Shown here piece after piece: positions 24,968 to 31,844 of a stretch of DNA of 35,242 nt. Where the stretch lies: assembly GCA_022844525.1 (NCBI GenBank), contig JALHLO010000011.1, forward strand, positions 1 to 35,242. The letters run 5' to 3'. This DNA comes from Ramlibacter sp. (GTDB lineage: Bacteria > Pseudomonadota > Gammaproteobacteria > Burkholderiales > Burkholderiaceae_C). Under the pieces are notes generated by a model, which did not search any database, had not been told where the DNA came from, and was given only the letters and a program-made list of their open reading frames with translations. Positions within the stretch are counted from its first letter, which is position 1, and the number at the start of each line of letters is the position of its first letter. Made by a program: the position numbers and the translations under genes.

Positions 24968-24988
24968 AATTGGGGTCAGATTCCAATT
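24968..24988 (+). repeat. Left 21-bp inverted repeat of the RAYT element
   Basis: This is an exact reverse complement of 25734-25754. It begins AATTGGGGTCAG and contains an internal AATTGG/CCAATT palindrome. It lies 7 nt upstream of the proposed gltB -35 box, between the transposase and gltB. Confidence 0.9.
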
Positions 24989-25014
24989 AACGGCTTCGCC
25001 GTTCTTGTCTTCTC

Positions 25015-25722
25015 CTAATTGGGGACAGGTTGCTCCTTCGTGGTGCGCGGACGCCCCGCATGGGCGCGCGCGACCCTCCGTTCGGTGCGCTTCTGGAGCT
25101 CGGCGACGTAGTCGGGCTCGCCCAGCGCCCAGCCTCGCAAGGCCGAGTCCGTCAGCGCCTGCTGCTCGCTTTCGCTGATCCCCGCGCGGACCAGCGCGGC
25201 ATAGGCTTCGTCGCGGGCGAAGGGCGTGTTGCCCAGTTCCCAGTACAGCGGATGCGGGGTGATCAGCTTGTCCGACCGGCGCCCGGTGTAGTGCTGGTAG
25301 CTGGACCAGGGGTATTCGCCCGGATCGGCGACCATCCCGGCGCGCACCGGATTCAGGTCCATGTAGACCATGCAGGCCAGCAGGTGGCGCTCGGCCTGGA
25401 TCAACGTCGACTTGTAGCGGCCCTCCCAGAGCGTGCCGGTGCGGGCGTGTCGCAGGTTGTAGTTGCGCACGTAGCGGCGGCCCACGGCCTGCATCATCTG
25501 CGGGATCCCCTCTTCCGTCTCCGGCGTGGCCAGGATGTGGAAGTGATTGCTCATCAACACGTACGCATGGACCGCGACATGCTGCTTGCGGGCGTGTTCG
25601 CCGATCAGTTCGAGCAGGAGTTCGTAGTCCGGCGTTCCCGTGAAGATCGCCTGGCGGTTGTTGCCGCGCTGGATGATGTGGTGGGGGTAACCGGGGACCG
25701 TCAGCCGGGGAAGGCGCGCCAT
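25015..25722 (-). CDS. REP-associated tyrosine transposase (RAYT, TnpA-REP type, Y1 HUH)
   Basis: A single-strand DNA transposase related to IS200/IS605 TnpA, 235 residues. The N-terminus MARLPRLTVPGYPHHIIQRGNNR is typical of RAYTs. The HUH motif is His60-Phe-His62 in VLMSNHFHIL. The likely nucleophile is Tyr120 in ACMVYMDLNPVRAGMV. Conserved GTLWEGRYKS (96-105) and YPWSSYQHY are also present. The C-terminal 60 residues are basic and variable. All catalytic residues seem intact. It begins 7 nt after the methyltransferase stop, so it may be translated by read-on from that gene. Its last codons lie in an AATTGGGG repeat copy. RAYTs are usually single-copy and domesticated. Confidence 0.92.
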   Translation of the reverse strand: MARLPRLTVPGYPHHIIQRGNNRQAIFTGTPDYELLLELIGEHARKQHVAVHAYVLMSNHFHILATPETEEGIPQMMQAVGRRYVRNYNLRHARTGTLWEGRYKSTLIQAERHLLACMVYMDLNPVRAGMVADPGEYPWSSYQHYTGRRSDKLITPHPLYWELGNTPFARDEAYAALVRAGISESEQQALTDSALRGWALGEPDYVAELQKRTERRVARAHAGRPRTTKEQPVPN

Positions 25723-25728
25723 GCCGCA

Positions 25729-26595
25729 TCATAAATTGGAATCTGACCCCAATTCTTGAAGTCCGGGAAAGCGCCGCGGCTCCAGGTCGGCGATGCCGAA
25801 CTCCGCGAGGATCGCGCGCAGCCGCTCCGCGGCGCTGCGCTTGCGCTGGCCGGTGAGGCGGGCCACGATCAGCTCGTTCTTCATCGAATGCTCCCAGCCC
25901 ACCAGCTCGGTCACGGTCACCTGGTACCCCATCGCCTCCAGGTAGAGGCAGCGCAGCACGTTGGTGACCTGGCTGCCGATCTCGCGCGTGTGCAGCGGAT
26001 GGCGCCAGAGCTCGGACAGCGGCGTGCGCGAGAGCGCCAGCGCCTTGGTCTGCCGCAGGCAGCCGGCCACCTCCGCCTGGCAGCACGGCACCAGCACCAT
26101 GAACTTCGCGTGCTTCTTCAACCCGAACGCGATCGCGTCGTCGGTCGCCGTGTCGCAGGCATGCAGCGCCGTGACCACGTCGATCTGCTCCGGCAGTTGC
26201 GCCGCGTCGGCCGCGTCCGCCGCGCTCAGGTGCAGGAAGGACATGCGCTCGAAGCCGAGCCTGCGCGCCAGTTCGCGCGACTTCTCCACCAGTTCCGCGC
26301 GCGTCTCGATCCCGTAGATGTGGCCTACCCCGCGCGGCTGGAAGAACAGGTCGTAGAGGATGAAGCCCAGGTAGGACTTGCCCGCGCCGTGGTCGGCCAG
26401 GGTCGGGTGGCCAGCTTCGGCCGGGATCTCCAGCAGCAGCTTCTCGATGAACTGCACCAGGTGGTGCACCTGCTTGAGCTTGCGCCGCGAGTCCTGGTTG
26501 ATGCGGCCCTCGCGCGTCAGGATGTGCAGCTCCTGCAGCAGCTCCAGCGACTGGCCCGGCTTCAGCCCCAGGTCCTCGCGCACGTCCTTCTTCAC
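25729..26595 (-). CDS. Class I SAM-dependent methyltransferase (Methyltransf_32-like)
   Basis: The 288 residues start with GTG at 26595, overlapping the DUF1415 stop as GTGA. The Rossmann motif I is LADHGAGKSYLGFIL (67-81), the acidic end of strand 2 is IYGIETRAELVEK (93-105), and motif IV reads DVVTALHACDTATDDAI (139-155). VPCCQAEV follows at about 169-176. The ALHACDTATD signature resembles the Methyltransf_32 group; substrate unknown. The final residues (ELGSDSNL) and the stop fall in or at the right inverted repeat of the RAYT element, so the original C-terminus may have been replaced. The N-terminal 60 residues are helical and charged. Confidence 0.85.
   Translation of the reverse strand: MKKDVREDLGLKPGQSLELLQELHILTREGRINQDSRRKLKQVHHLVQFIEKLLLEIPAEAGHPTLADHGAGKSYLGFILYDLFFQPRGVGHIYGIETRAELVEKSRELARRLGFERMSFLHLSAADAADAAQLPEQIDVVTALHACDTATDDAIAFGLKKHAKFMVLVPCCQAEVAGCLRQTKALALSRTPLSELWRHPLHTREIGSQVTNVLRCLYLEAMGYQVTVTELVGWEHSMKNELIVARLTGQRKRSAAERLRAILAEFGIADLEPRRFPGLQELGSDSNL
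25734..25754 (-). repeat. Right 21-bp inverted repeat of the RAYT element
   Basis: This is an exact reverse complement of 24968-24988. It lies within the last codons of the methyltransferase gene and encodes the residues L-G-S-D-S-N just before its stop. Confidence 0.9.
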
Positions 26596-27143
26596 GGCTT
26601 CGCCCCCACGTCGAGGGCGTCCCAGCCTTCGCGGCCGAGCGCCCGCAGCCGCTCCATGTTGGCCTCGTAGATCGCCGCCGCATCCGGGAAGGCGGCCACC
26701 GCGCGATCGATGCTCGCCTCGCGCAGCAGGTGCAAGGTGGGATGCGGCGAGCGGTTGGTGTAGTTGGTGATGTCGTCCTCCTGCGCCCCCGCGAACACGA
26801 AGCGCGGATGGAAATGCGCCACCTGGATCACGCCTTCCAGCCCGCGCTTGCGCACGATGCGCTCCGCGCGCGCGGCGACGTCGAGGAAGGTGAGGAAGTC
26901 CTCCATGCCGCGCGGGATCGCCAGCAGCGTGGTGTCGCGCTCGCGCGCACCGGCGACCACCAGCGCCTTGAGTTCGGCCTCGAAGGCGGCGAGCACGCCC
27001 TGGGCGTCATCGGCCTGCGTGGCCGTGATGTGCACCTGCCGCTTCGCCACCACCGACTTCGCGAAGGGGCACAGGTTCAACCCCACGACGGCGCGCTCCA
27101 GCCAGCGCCGCGTGTCTTCCACGGCCTTGTCGGGGATGGACAT
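26592..27143 (-). CDS. DUF1415 family protein
   Basis: A soluble protein of 183 residues that matches my recollection of the DUF1415 family: WLERAVVGLNLCPFAK near the N-terminus (about 14-29), VAHFHPRFVFAGAQEDDITNYTNRSPHPTLHLLRE in the second half, and a C-terminal helix. Conserved Cys, His and Asp residues (LCPF, HFHP, NRSPHP) could form a metal or active site, but the function is not known. It lies 3 nt after the uncharacterised 216-residue gene and overlaps the methyltransferase by GTGA. Confidence 0.85.
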   Translation of the reverse strand: MSIPDKAVEDTRRWLERAVVGLNLCPFAKSVVAKRQVHITATQADDAQGVLAAFEAELKALVVAGARERDTTLLAIPRGMEDFLTFLDVAARAERIVRKRGLEGVIQVAHFHPRFVFAGAQEDDITNYTNRSPHPTLHLLREASIDRAVAAFPDAAAIYEANMERLRALGREGWDALDVGAKP

Positions 27144-27146
27144 CGT

Positions 27147-27797
27147 TCAGAGGAAACCGTTGGGCTCGCCGACGATGCGCTTGGCCAGTTCGTCGAGCAG
27201 GTCGTGGCCGATGCGCTCGGCCGGCAGGTCCGTGTGCAGGACCTCGAAGCCGCCGGTGTTGAGCAGCCTGAACTGCACCCTGCCCTTGGCGTGGTCCGCG
27301 GTCGCCAGCACGGACCCGCGCGTCTGCGCCACGTACTCATAGCGCACGGCCTGCAGCACGTTGCCGCGCTCGAAGTCGCGCACCTCGTGGCGCTCGTGGC
27401 GCACCGGCCCCAGCGCGAGCCGGTCCTCCACGCGCTTCATGTCGGTGGGGAAGTTGACGCTGACGCTGCCGCTGCCCGGGCCGCCCGGCCGCGGCACCAC
27501 CAGCCAGCCCATGGCGACGTAGTCGAACACCTCGCGGTCGCGCAGCATCTTGCGGCGCGCATCCACGCGAAAGTCCACCAGCTTCATCGGCGGCCAGGGC
27601 GTCTTGCCGTCCAGGCTGAACGCCGGCCCCGGCGGCTCGATCACGCTGAGCTGCCTGGCCAGGTCCTCGAAATAGGACAGCACGAAGCGGCAGGCCTGCT
27701 CGGTCCGCGCGGTCAGCTCCCCCAGGTGCTGGTCCTGGACGGTCCGCTCCTGCTGCAGGGCGCGGGCCTGGGTCTTCAGCTGGTTCAGGAAGCTCAT
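27147..27797 (-). CDS. Uncharacterised conserved-looking protein (216 aa)
   Basis: I do not recognise a named family. The N-terminal 40 residues (MSFLNQLKTQARALQQERTVQ and onward) look like a coiled coil. A mixed alpha/beta region follows with WPPMKLVDFRVDARRKMLRDREVFDYVAMGWLVVPRPGG, then several beta strands (SVSVNFPTDM, RFRL-like VQFRLLNTGGFEVLHTDL). It ends in a helix, HDLLDELAKRIVGEPNGFL. No signal peptide or membrane helix is seen. It overlaps the MFS gene by ATGA and is 3 nt from the DUF1415 gene, so the four genes are probably one transcript. Codon use resembles its neighbours. Confidence 0.8.
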   Translation of the reverse strand: MSFLNQLKTQARALQQERTVQDQHLGELTARTEQACRFVLSYFEDLARQLSVIEPPGPAFSLDGKTPWPPMKLVDFRVDARRKMLRDREVFDYVAMGWLVVPRPGGPGSGSVSVNFPTDMKRVEDRLALGPVRHERHEVRDFERGNVLQAVRYEYVAQTRGSVLATADHAKGRVQFRLLNTGGFEVLHTDLPAERIGHDLLDELAKRIVGEPNGFL

Positions 27798-29038
27798 GGC
27801 GTGCCGGAAATTCTACGGGCAGGCGGCGCCGCGGTGGGCGCGTGCGCCGGGTGCCCGGCCAGGAAGCGCGCGATCGCCGCCGCGATCCCCATGCCCGCGA
27901 GCGCGAAGCCCGCGGTCACCCACCAGATGACGTGCCAGCCGCCGGCGCGGGCCGCGGCCCAGGCGGCCAGCGGCGGACCCGCGAACTGGCCGAAGGCGGA
28001 CCACTGCTGCATCCATCCGACCGTGCTCGACACCGTGGCATCGTCCGGCGCCACGCGCACGGCCAGCGAGAACAGCGTGCCCGGCACCAGTCCGCCCACC
28101 ATCGAGAACAGCAGGACGCCGCCATAGCGCGCCGCCGCGACCGCGGGCCCGCCCTCGGCCCAGGGCGCGAACGCGACGATGGCGCCGACGACCATGGCGA
28201 GGTAGCCGCATTGCAGCAGCACCGGCGCGCGCACGCCCCTTTGCAGCAGGCGGCCGGAGGCGATGTTGCCCACCATGTTCACGGCGGCCGCCAGCGCCGT
28301 GGCGACGGCGGCATAACCGGCCTGCAGCCCCGCCTGCGCATAGATGGTGGGCAGGAAGCCCACCACCGTGAGCCACTGCGCCGAGTAGGTGGCAAAGGCA
28401 AGCGAGGCAAGCCAGGGGCCGCCGGCGCGCAGCGTGCGCAGGATCCTGCCCGCGCCGCCGGCCGGCGCCTGCAGCGCGCGCTGGTCCGCACCCGCCGGAA
28501 CGGCCCACCCCAAGCCGGCGGCCATCAGCAGGGACAGCCCGGCCAGCAGCCACCACCAGCCCGGCCAGCCGCTCGCGGCGATGACCGCGGGGCCGGTGAG
28601 CAGCGCGACCGCCGTGCCGACCGGCATGTAGGCGCCCCACATTCCCAGCATGGCGCTCAGCCGGGCCGGCGGCACCAGCCGCCGGATCAGGCCCGGCGCC
28701 GGCAGCGAGGCGAGCAGGAAGCCCAGGCCCTCCAGCGCGCGCAGCGCCAGCAGCGCCTCGGCCGTCGAGGCCGTGCCGCCGACGAAACTCGCCGCCGACA
28801 GGATCACCAGCCCGGCGATCATCGTGCGCCGCGGCCCGAGCGAATCCGCCGCCGCGCCCAGCGCCAGGCCCAGCGTCATGCCCGCGAGCTGCACCAGCGA
28901 GAGCAGGAAGCCCGCCTGCACCAGGCTGACCTGCAAGGCATCGCGCAGCACGGGCAGGGCGGGCGGCAGCTTGCCCACGTGCAGGGCCGCGCTGATCCCG
29001 GCCAGGATCACCACCAGCGCCGGATCCACCCTTCTCAT
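27794..29038 (-). CDS. MFS permease (CynX/NimT-like)
   Basis: A major facilitator of 414 residues with about 12 hydrophobic segments, starting at the ATG at 29038 (ATGA overlap with the dGTPase stop). The MFS motif after helix 2 reads LALGAAADSLGPRRTMIAG, close to the G-x-x-x-D-R-x-G-R-R consensus. Helix 4-5 contains LRALEGLGFLLASLPAPGLIRRL. The overall look fits the cyanate/nitroimidazole-type exporters and uptake carriers, but the substrate cannot be read from the sequence. The C-terminal tail is Ala/Pro rich. It is translationally coupled to both neighbours. Confidence 0.88.
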   Translation of the reverse strand: MRRVDPALVVILAGISAALHVGKLPPALPVLRDALQVSLVQAGFLLSLVQLAGMTLGLALGAAADSLGPRRTMIAGLVILSAASFVGGTASTAEALLALRALEGLGFLLASLPAPGLIRRLVPPARLSAMLGMWGAYMPVGTAVALLTGPAVIAASGWPGWWWLLAGLSLLMAAGLGWAVPAGADQRALQAPAGGAGRILRTLRAGGPWLASLAFATYSAQWLTVVGFLPTIYAQAGLQAGYAAVATALAAAVNMVGNIASGRLLQRGVRAPVLLQCGYLAMVVGAIVAFAPWAEGGPAVAAARYGGVLLFSMVGGLVPGTLFSLAVRVAPDDATVSSTVGWMQQWSAFGQFAGPPLAAWAAARAGGWHVIWWVTAGFALAGMGIAAAIARFLAGHPAHAPTAAPPARRISGTP

Positions 29039-30174
29039 GGCGAGCCCGCGAGCAGCTTGCGGCCGGTCAGCCGCTCGTGCTCGCGCAGGGCGAACCGGTC
29101 GGTCATGCCCGCGATGTAGTCGGCGACTGCCCGCTGCGTGTCGCCGCGGGCGGCGAAGCCCGCCTGCATCTCCGCCGGCTGCCGCGCATAGCAGGCGAAC
29201 AGCTCGCGCACCACTTCCTGCGCCTGTCCCGTGGTGGCGGTCACGTGCGGATGGCGGTACAGGTTGCGGAACAGGAAGGACTTGAGTTCGGCGGCGCGCG
29301 CGCGCTGCTCCGTGCTGAAGCAGACCAGCGCCGGCATCGCGCGGGCTTCGTCCTCGTGCCGCGGGTTCGCCTCGGCGATGCGCGCCCGGGTGGCCGCGAT
29401 CGCGTCGTACACCTGCGCGCTCAGCATGCGGCGCGTGGACTCGTACAGCAGGCGGCGACCCTGCAGCTGCGGATGGTCGCGCATGGCGCAGCGGTGGTGT
29501 TCGCCGAACAGGGGCACTTCCGTGACCTGTTCCAGCGTGATCAGTCCGGAGCGCACGCCGTCGTCGATGTCGTGCGCGTTGTACGCGATCTCGTCGGCCA
29601 GGTTGGTGAGCTGCGCCTCCAGGCTGGGCTGCGTGCGGTCCAGGAAGCGGCGGCCGACGCCGCCCGGCTCGTGCCGCTCCAGCCGTTCGGCGTTGACCCG
29701 CGAGCAGTGCTTCAGGATCCCTTCGCGCGTCTCGAAGCACAGGTTCAGGCCGTCGAATTCGGGGTAGCGCTCCTCCAGCGCGTCCACCACGCGCAGGCTC
29801 TGCAGGTTGTGCTCGAAGCCGCCGTGTTCGCGCATGCACTGGTCCAGCGCGTCCTGGCCGGCGTGCCCGAATGGCGTGTGCCCGAGATCGTGGGCGAGCG
29901 CGATCGCTTCCACCAGGTCCTCGTTCAGGCCCAGCGGCCGCGCGATCGAGCGCGCGAGCTGCGCCACCTCGATCGAGTGCGTCAGGCGCGTGCGGAACAG
30001 GTCGCCTTCGTGGTTCAGGAACACCTGCGTCTTGTAGACCAGGCGCCGGAAGGCGGTGCAATGCACGATGCGGTCGCGATCGCGCTGGAACTCGGTGCGC
30101 GTGGGCGCGGGTACTTCCGGGTGGCGGCGCCCGCGCGAGCGCGCCGGGTCGCAGGCGTAGGGCGCGAGGCTCAT
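29035..30174 (-). CDS. dgt: Deoxyguanosinetriphosphate triphosphohydrolase-like protein
   Basis: An HD-domain dNTP triphosphohydrolase of 379 residues that removes tripolyphosphate from dGTP or other dNTPs. Metal ligands are His66 (RLTHSIEVAQLAR), His95-Asp96 (ALAHDLGHTPFGHAG) and a downstream Asp in NLADEIAYNAHDIDDG. The N-terminus has RTEFQRDRDRIVHCTAFRRLVYKTQVF, typical of the shorter bacterial dGTPase-like class. It is 13 nt downstream of aroB, and a hairpin covers the aroB stop. It overlaps the MFS gene. The aroB-dgt linkage is common in betaproteobacteria. Confidence 0.95.
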   Translation of the reverse strand: MSLAPYACDPARSRGRRHPEVPAPTRTEFQRDRDRIVHCTAFRRLVYKTQVFLNHEGDLFRTRLTHSIEVAQLARSIARPLGLNEDLVEAIALAHDLGHTPFGHAGQDALDQCMREHGGFEHNLQSLRVVDALEERYPEFDGLNLCFETREGILKHCSRVNAERLERHEPGGVGRRFLDRTQPSLEAQLTNLADEIAYNAHDIDDGVRSGLITLEQVTEVPLFGEHHRCAMRDHPQLQGRRLLYESTRRMLSAQVYDAIAATRARIAEANPRHEDEARAMPALVCFSTEQRARAAELKSFLFRNLYRHPHVTATTGQAQEVVRELFACYARQPAEMQAGFAARGDTQRAVADYIAGMTDRFALREHERLTGRKLLAGSP

Positions 30175-30181
30175 GCGCGGT

Positions 30182-30195
30182 CCCGCTTCAGCGGG
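30182..30195 (-). repeat. Small hairpin with the aroB stop codon in its loop
   Basis: CCCGC and GCGGG (5 bp) close a 4-nt loop that reads UGAA on the transcribed strand. The loop includes the aroB UGA stop. The 3' arm supplies the only purine-rich sequence ahead of the dgt start codon, 7 nt away. It could couple dgt translation to aroB termination. The hairpin is seen directly; the function is inferred. Confidence 0.5.
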
Positions 30196-31288
30196 TGCAG
30201 TCGGCCAGCACCTGGCGCACCAGGTCGTCCGGCGCGCCGCGCACCGCCGCCCGGCCGGGAGCCTCGATCACCACGAAGCGGATCTGGCCGCCTTCGGCCT
30301 TCTTGTCCACGCGCATCAGCTCCAGGTAGCGGTCCGCGCCCAGCGCGGGGCCGACGACGGGCAGGCCCGCGCGCGCGATCAGCGCGGTCACGCGCCGCGC
30401 GAACGCCTCGTCGACCAGGCCGAGCCGGCGCGAAAGCTGCAGCCCCATCACCATGCCGCAGCCCACCGCTTCGCCGTGCAGCCATTCGCCGTAGCCCAGG
30501 CCCGCCTCGATCGCGTGGCCGAAGGTGTGGCCGAAGTTCAGGATCGCGCGCAGCCCGGCCTCGCGCTCGTCCTGGCCCACCACCTCCGCCTTGATCTCGC
30601 AGCTGCGGCGCACGGCATGCGCGAGCGCCGCGCGGTCGCGCCGCATCAGCGCATCGATGCTGGCCTCGATCCAGTCGAGGAAGGCGAGGTCGGCGATCGG
30701 GCCGTACTTGATCACTTCCGCCAGGCCGGCGCTGAGCTCGCGCGCCGGCAGCGTGGCCAGCGTGTCGAGGTCGCAGACCACGCGCTCGGGCTGGTAGAAG
30801 GCGCCGATCATGTTCTTGCCCAGCGGGTGGTTGATGGCGGTCTTGCCGCCCACCGAGGAATCCACCTGCGCCAGCAGCGTCGTGGGCACCTGAACGAAGG
30901 GCACGCCGCGCATGTAGCTGGCGGCGGCGAAGCCGGCCATGTCGCCCACCACGCCGCCGCCCAGCGCGAACAGCACGGTCTTGCGATCGCAGCCATGGGA
31001 CAGCAGCGCGTCGAACACCAGGTTCAGGGTCTGCCAGTCCTTGTGCGCCTCCCCGTCGGGCAGCACCACCTCGAAGATGGAGCGGTAGCGCGCGGCCAGC
31101 GCCTCGCGCAGGCGCGCCGCGTACAGCGGCGCCACCGTGGTGTTGCTGACGATCAAGGCGCTGCTCGCCGCGGGCAGGCCTGCCCAGGTGGACGGCCGCG
31201 ACAGCAGGCCGTCGCCGATGAGGATGTCGTAGCTGCGGTCGCCCAGCGCGATGCGCACCTGCGGGGGTTCGGGATGCGGGGCGGTCAT
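30188..31288 (-). CDS. aroB: 3-dehydroquinate synthase
   Basis: AroB converts DAHP to 3-dehydroquinate, step 2 of the shikimate pathway, using NAD+ and Zn2+/Co2+. It has 366 residues. Visible motifs are [11 protein letters not shown] (78-88), the NAD loop [14 protein letters not shown] (109-122), [22 protein letters not shown] (134-155) with the catalytic Lys, and metal ligands in [14 protein letters not shown] and WLHGEAV. It follows aroK by 9 nt, and the aroK-aroB order after pilQ is a classical proteobacterial linkage. Confidence 0.97.
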   Translation of the reverse strand: MTAPHPEPPQVRIALGDRSYDILIGDGLLSRPSTWAGLPAASSALIVSNTTVAPLYAARLREALAARYRSIFEVVLPDGEAHKDWQTLNLVFDALLSHGCDRKTVLFALGGGVVGDMAGFAAASYMRGVPFVQVPTTLLAQVDSSVGGKTAINHPLGKNMIGAFYQPERVVCDLDTLATLPARELSAGLAEVIKYGPIADLAFLDWIEASIDALMRRDRAALAHAVRRSCEIKAEVVGQDEREAGLRAILNFGHTFGHAIEAGLGYGEWLHGEAVGCGMVMGLQLSRRLGLVDEAFARRVTALIARAGLPVVGPALGADRYLELMRVDKKAEGGQIRFVVIEAPGRAAVRGAPDDLVRQVLADCTR

Positions 31289-31297
31289 GCCCCGAGT

Positions 31298-31825
31298 TTA
31301 ATGTTGTGGCCCAAGCAGCCCGGCGAGCTCCAGCTGCATCACGATCATGTTGACGAGCGTGGGCACCGACGGGCGCCCGGTCTCGATGTGGAAGTGGGCG
31401 GTTTCGCGGTAGAGCGGGTCGCGCTCCGCATACAGGGAGCGCAGCTTCGCCAGCGGGTCGGCCACCTGCAGCAGCGGCCGCTGCGTGTCGTGCCGCAGCC
31501 GTCGGAACAGCTCCTCCGGGCTGGAGCGCAGGTACACCACCTTGCCGGCTTCGCGCAGGACCTTGCGGTTGGCTTCGCGCAGCACGGCGCCGCCCCCGGT
31601 CGCCACCACGGCGTCGGGCCCGCGGGCAAGTTCCGCCAGCACCTGCTCCTCCAGGTCGCGGAAGGCGGCTTCGCCCTCGCGCGCGAAGTACTCGCGGATG
31701 CTGCAGCCCAGGCGCTGCTCGATCAGGTGGTCGGAATCGAAGAAGGGCAGGCCGATGCGCCGGGCGAGCTGGCGCCCGACAGTGGACTTGCCACTGCCGG
31801 GCATGCCGACGAGGAACAGGGCCAA
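31298..31825 (-). CDS. aroK: Shikimate kinase
   Basis: AroK phosphorylates shikimate at O3 with ATP. It has 175 residues. Walker A is GMPGSGKST (7-15), the shikimate site is DSDHLIE (30-36) and TGGGAVLRE (76-84), and the lid is RHDTQRPLL. The start is a TTG at 31825: no ATG or GTG lies between it and the in-frame upstream stop, and the next Met is inside the P-loop. No Shine-Dalgarno sequence is visible within the usual distance. The pilQ stop is only 19 nt upstream, so translation may depend on coupling. The alternative is a shorter inactive protein, which is unlikely. Confidence 0.95.
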   Translation of the reverse strand: MALFLVGMPGSGKSTVGRQLARRIGLPFFDSDHLIEQRLGCSIREYFAREGEAAFRDLEEQVLAELARGPDAVVATGGGAVLREANRKVLREAGKVVYLRSSPEELFRRLRHDTQRPLLQVADPLAKLRSLYAERDPLYRETAHFHIETGRPSVPTLVNMIVMQLELAGLLGPQH

Positions 31826-31844
31826 GGCCGCGCGGCCGAAAGCG

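Larger units (their letters stand above)
24968..25754. mobile_element. RAYT element with perfect 21-bp inverted ends
   Basis: The outer ends are exact inverted copies of a 21-bp sequence (24968-24988 and 25734-25754) that begins AATTGGGGTCAG and ends CCAATT on the left. Each end is itself a small palindrome (AATTGG with CCAATT). Inside the left end is a hairpin, AACGGC (24989-24994) with GCCGTT (24998-25003). A third AATTGGGG copy at 25017-25024 covers the transposase stop codon. One transposase gene lies between. No target-site duplication is obvious. RAYT genes are known to be flanked by REP-like palindromes, so this fits that family. Confidence 0.8.
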
